NCBI RefSeq assembly: GCF_032484785.1
Contig: NZ_JAUETR010000001.1
Coordinates: 4,963,501-5,027,500, forward strand
Direction: 5' to 3'
Source: Bradyrhizobium sp. SZCCHNS1050
GTDB lineage: Bacteria; Pseudomonadota; Alphaproteobacteria; Rhizobiales; Xanthobacteraceae
DNA: 64,000 bases
In this document: positions 61,087 to 64,000 of the stretch, piece by piece
How the letters are laid out: every line of letters starts with the position of its first letter
Numbering within the stretch: the stretch's first letter is position 1
Made by a program: the position numbers and the translations under genes
Notes under the pieces: generated by a model
Seen by the model: only the letters and a program-made list of their open reading frames with translations
What the model was told of the DNA's origin: nothing
The model's database searches: none

Positions 61087-61090
61087 GCCG

Positions 61091-62305
61091 GTGAGCAGAT
61101 TCCGCTATCGCGCACTGACCGAGAACGGCGACGTCGTGCACGGCACGATCTCGGCTGCGACGGCCAAGGAGGTGATCGACCGGATCGAGTATCTGCGGCT
61201 GCTGCCGATCGAGACGGTCGAGGAAAAGGCCGCGAGCGTCCTCGCCCGCGACGCGTTGGCGCTGTTCGGCGGTCCGACGCCTGGCGATGTCACGACCTTC
61301 ACGCGTGATCTGGCGCTGTTGTTGAAGGCCGGAGCCCGGCTCGAGGATTCGCTCGAGCTTCTCGCTGGCGATGCCGATATCGGTCGGCTGCGTCCGATCG
61401 TCAGCCGGTTGCGATCCAGCGTCCTGGCTGGAGAAAGCTTCGCCGAAGCCCTGGCGCATCATGCCTTGCAGTTTCCCGCGATGTATGTCGCGCTGGTGCG
61501 GGTCGGGGAGGTCTCGGGCACTCTTGATCACGTGCTCGATGTGCTCGGCGCCGAGCGGGCACGCGCGGAAGCCATGCGTCGCAAACTCAGCGACGCGATG
61601 CAGTACCCGCTGTTCGTCCTGATCGCCGCGCTTCTGGTGATGCTGTTCTTCTTCATCGTCGTGCTGCCGCAGTTCTCGGCGGTGCTGCGCGATTTCGGCG
61701 CCAGGTCCGACGCTGCCATCAACACGTTTCTCGACATCTCCGATTTCGTCCGTGGCAACGGCGCGGCGATCGCGCTGTCGGCGAGCGCGCTGATTGCTGC
61801 CGCTCTCCTTCTCCTTGGCCGCGCAAGCGTGCGCGCTGCCGTGATCGCGCGGGTCTGCCAGCTTCCGGGCCTCGCGACCGTGTTCACGTCGTATCGCACG
61901 AGCGTATTCTGCCGCAATCTCGCGATCCTGCTCGGCAGCGGGCTGACCTTGACGGCGACGCTGCGCGTCCTGGTCGACATCATGGCGGCCACCGGCAGCG
62001 CTGCGGCGTGGAACGCAGCGGCCGACCGCGTTCGTCAGGGCGGCAAGCTATCGGAAGCGCTGGCGGCGACGAACATTCTGCCGGCCATGGCCACGCGGAT
62101 GATCCGGATCGGCGAGGAGACCGGACAGCTGCCGGTTCTCGCCGGCCGCATCGCCGAGTTCTACGAGGCGAAGCTGCAGCGCGGCCTCGATCGCATCGTG
62201 GGCATCGTCGGTCCGGCCGCGATCATTCTCATCAGCACCGTCGTGGGCGGTCTCATCGTCTCGGTGATGACCGCGCTGCTGTCGGTGACGCAACTCGTCG
62301 GGTAG
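61091..62305 (+). CDS. gspF: Type II secretion inner-membrane platform protein GspF
   Basis: 404 residues. Start GTG at 61091 (VSRFRYRALTENGDVVHG). Three membrane helices in two repeats of the T2SSF domain (FTRDLALLLKAGARLEDSLE, LFVLIAALLVMLFFFIVVLP, VFCRNLAILLGSGLTL, GPAAIILISTVVGGLIVSVM). Couples the GspE ATPase to pseudopilin polymerisation. Confidence 0.95.
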   Translation: MSRFRYRALTENGDVVHGTISAATAKEVIDRIEYLRLLPIETVEEKAASVLARDALALFGGPTPGDVTTFTRDLALLLKAGARLEDSLELLAGDADIGRLRPIVSRLRSSVLAGESFAEALAHHALQFPAMYVALVRVGEVSGTLDHVLDVLGAERARAEAMRRKLSDAMQYPLFVLIAALLVMLFFFIVVLPQFSAVLRDFGARSDAAINTFLDISDFVRGNGAAIALSASALIAAALLLLGRASVRAAVIARVCQLPGLATVFTSYRTSVFCRNLAILLGSGLTLTATLRVLVDIMAATGSAAAWNAAADRVRQGGKLSEALAATNILPAMATRMIRIGEETGQLPVLAGRIAEFYEAKLQRGLDRIVGIVGPAAIILISTVVGGLIVSVMTALLSVTQLVG

Positions 62306-62311
62306 AACAAG

Positions 62312-62803
62312 ATGGATCATCGCATGAAACAGTCAGGGATCAGCTGTACCGCGCGGCGGACCAACATTGCGCGCGACGACCCTCAGAGCGGCTTCACGCT
62401 TGTCGAGATGCTGGTCGTCATTGCCATCATCGGAATGATCATGGGTCTGATCGGACCGCGTGTGCTGTCCTCCCTGAACGAATCCCGCGTCAAGACCGCC
62501 CGGATTCAAATTCAGAGTTTTTCGAGCGCACTCGATCTGTTCTATCTCGACACCGGCCGCTATCCGACCTCGTCGGAAGGTCTGACCGCGCTGGTCCGGC
62601 CTGCCTCGACCATCGCAGGCTGGGCGGGTCCGTATCTCAAGGGAGGAAATGTCCCGAGCGATCCCTGGAATCACGCCTACGTCTACCGGTCGCCCGGACA
62701 GCATGTGCCCTATGAAATCGTGTCGTACGGATCGGACGGGCAGGAGGGCGGCGTGGATCTCGCCGCCGACATCTGTTCGTCGATCACGATGGGTGCCAAA
62801 TAG
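62312..62803 (+). CDS. gspG: Major pseudopilin GspG
   Basis: 163 residues. Prepilin peptidase site G-FTLVEM at SGFTLVEMLVVIAIIGMIMG with an N-terminal leader of about 27 residues (ATG at 62324 would give a shorter leader). The C-terminal domain shows LDLFYLDTGRYPTSSEGLTA, LVRPASTIAGWAGPYLKGG, DPWNHAYVYR and YGSDGQEGG: all hallmarks of GspG. Builds the pseudopilus. Confidence 0.95.
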   Translation: MDHRMKQSGISCTARRTNIARDDPQSGFTLVEMLVVIAIIGMIMGLIGPRVLSSLNESRVKTARIQIQSFSSALDLFYLDTGRYPTSSEGLTALVRPASTIAGWAGPYLKGGNVPSDPWNHAYVYRSPGQHVPYEIVSYGSDGQEGGVDLAADICSSITMGAK

Positions 62804-62805
62804 CG

Positions 62806-63279
62806 ATGGTTGGCCGTGACGGCTGCGAGGCCGGCTTCACTCTGATCGAGATGGTCTGTGTGCTTGCGATCGTCGCGCTGCTGGCGTCCGTCGCGGTCCC
62901 CGCCGTCTCGCGGCAGACCTCGCGGCCGCAACTCGAGGCCTATGCGATCGAGGCTGCTGCGCTGTTGAAGGCCGATCGCAACGCCGCAATCAGGCGAGGC
63001 TTGGAGGTCGTGACTCGCATCGACGCGCAGGCGCGCTCGCTTAGCTCGGGCGCGAACGGGCAGGTCGTTCGCTTGCCGACCGACGTGCGGGTCGAGACGG
63101 TGCTGCCGCGTCGTTGCGACGATCGGCCCGCAATCCAGACCATCAGCTTCTTCGGATCGGGCATGTCGTGCGGCGGCGTCATCACGCTCACCCATCTCGA
63201 TGCGGGCTACCAAATTCGCGTCAACTGGCTGACAGGAGGGATCGAGATTGTCCCGAGCACTGGTCTGTCGAACCGATAG
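62806..63279 (+). CDS. gspH: Minor pseudopilin GspH
   Basis: 157 residues with the type IV prepilin signature EAGFTLIEMVCVLAIVALLA after a short leader. Lies three bases after gspG. Position and length identify it as GspH. Confidence 0.85.
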   Translation: MVGRDGCEAGFTLIEMVCVLAIVALLASVAVPAVSRQTSRPQLEAYAIEAAALLKADRNAAIRRGLEVVTRIDAQARSLSSGANGQVVRLPTDVRVETVLPRRCDDRPAIQTISFFGSGMSCGGVITLTHLDAGYQIRVNWLTGGIEIVPSTGLSNR

Positions 63280-63661
63280 GCCGACGGCAGGATTTACCCT
63301 GATCGAGACATTGGTCGCGCTCGCGATCATGGCGGTGTCGCTCGTCGCCATCGGCGCGCTCATGGGGTCCTCGGCGCGCGGCAGCAGGAAGCTGGAGCAG
63401 CACGTCGCTCTGGTACAGGCGGCCTATAACGCGCTGTGGCTGGCCTTTCCGTCCCGCCTGCCGCCGGCATCGCCGACCCAGTCCGGGGAGTCGACGGCAC
63501 ATCTCTGGCGCGCGCAAGCGGAGCCATTCGCAATCGATGGCGGCGCACCGGACAGCGCGTCGGCGTGGATCCCAATGAAGATCGTGCTCCAGGTGCGATC
63601 GCCATCGGGCGCGACCATGGAGCTGGAAACCATCCGGCTGTTTCGAAGGCGGGCCGAGTGA
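63248..63661 (+). CDS. gspI: Minor pseudopilin GspI
   Basis: 137 residues with TAGFTLIETLVALAIMAVSL. The start TTG at 63248 overlaps gspH by 32 bases; no ATG or GTG lies between it and the signature, so TTG is likely used. Its stop overlaps the next ATG. Confidence 0.85.
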   Translation: MSRALVCRTDRPTAGFTLIETLVALAIMAVSLVAIGALMGSSARGSRKLEQHVALVQAAYNALWLAFPSRLPPASPTQSGESTAHLWRAQAEPFAIDGGAPDSASAWIPMKIVLQVRSPSGATMELETIRLFRRRAE

Positions 63662-64000
63662 TGGCGACGCGGACCAACGATGCTCAAGCCGGCTTTACCC
63701 TCGTGGAAGTCCTCGTCGCCATGGTCTTGATGGGGCTGCTGATCTCCGCGCTGCTCGCGATCACATCGCAATGGCTGCCGAACTGGGATCGCGGCCTGTA
63801 TCGCATCCAGCGCAGCGAATCCATCAGCATGGCGCTCGATCGCATCGGCGCCGATATCGCGGCCTCCGAATTCATCAAGCCGGATGGGCAGGCCAAGTCG
63901 GTTCTGTTCGACGGATCGGAGACGTCGATCACGCTCGTCCGAACGGCGCTCGGACCGCATCGGGGCCGGGGACTGGACGTGGTCCGCATCACCGAAGGCG
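63661..64000 (+). CDS. gspJ: Minor pseudopilin GspJ, N-terminal part (cut by window edge)
   Basis: Visible 113 residues begin MATRTNDAQAGFTLVEVLVA, with the prepilin cleavage site G-FTLVE, and continue to VVRITEG at the edge. ATG overlaps the gspI stop codon (ATGA). Gene order G-H-I-J supports the call. Confidence 0.88.
   Translation, partial: MATRTNDAQAGFTLVEVLVAMVLMGLLISALLAITSQWLPNWDRGLYRIQRSESISMALDRIGADIAASEFIKPDGQAKSVLFDGSETSITLVRTALGPHRGRGLDVVRITEG

Noticed and set aside
1..64000. CRISPR array
   Set aside because: No regularly spaced direct repeats were seen anywhere in the window.

Overview
The window looks like the chromosome of a Bradyrhizobium-type alphaproteobacterium: high GC, dxs/xseB neighbourhood, short dispersed palindromes typical of that genus, a HdeA-like protein, a NodD-like LysR regulator, and LuxI/LuxR quorum sensing. 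No strain can be fixed from the sequence alone.

Layout. 1-13.8 kb is ordinary chromosome: dxs (cut by the left edge), xseB, a class II histone-deacetylase-like deacetylase, a secreted 5'-nucleotidase, a B3 metallo-beta-lactamase, an FAD amine oxidase, an enoyl-CoA hydratase, several small conserved-looking hypothetical proteins, a manganese catalase fused to a YciF/DUF892 ferritin-like domain, a PhyH-type dioxygenase and an HdeA-like protein. 14.4-15.8 kb is an IS30-family element that appears to sit inside an older dispersed repeat. 16.3-18.1 kb is a long acyl-CoA dehydrogenase, followed by tRNA-Gln(TTG).

18.4-35.7 kb is an accessory island. It opens directly beside tRNA-Gln with a frameshifted, truncated tyrosine integrase and closes with a 3' fragment of a tRNA-Lys-like gene. 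Between these is a compact biosynthetic-looking locus of two divergent operons: leftward, a BesD-like 2-oxoglutarate/Fe(II) oxygenase (with HxD, so probably a hydroxylase), an EamA exporter, an amidase and an M20 amidohydrolase; rightward, a second 5-aminolevulinate-synthase-type enzyme, a B12-binding radical SAM enzyme, a GNAT fused to an unknown domain, a membrane-anchored penicillin-acylase-type Ntn hydrolase and another EamA exporter. A LuxR-LuxI pair lies at its right end. I read this as a candidate quorum-sensing-controlled small-molecule pathway (acyl-protected intermediate, oxidative tailoring, export, deacylation), and it is the most novel-looking system here. The product is unknown.

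36-45.5 kb is an outer-membrane SphA/MetA-type channel, a NodD-like LysR regulator and a divergent eight-gene aromatic catabolic operon (alpha/beta hydrolase, two-module extradiol dioxygenase, Rieske ferredoxin, FAD monooxygenase, MFS, cupin, FAH hydrolase, extended SDR). The order matches what I recall of the fde flavonoid (naringenin) degradation cluster. A truncated MFS fragment and a DUF4399 protein follow.

46.9-53.5 kb encodes two coupled membrane proteins of unusual build: a 1678-residue protein with a degenerate UPF1/DNA2-type helicase ATPase core ending in a transmembrane anchor and an extracytoplasmic domain, and an FGE/SUMF1-fold protein that lacks the formylglycine-generating cysteines. 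54.4-64 kb is a porin and a type II secretion operon, gspD-sel1-gspEFGHIJ, cut by the right edge inside gspJ.
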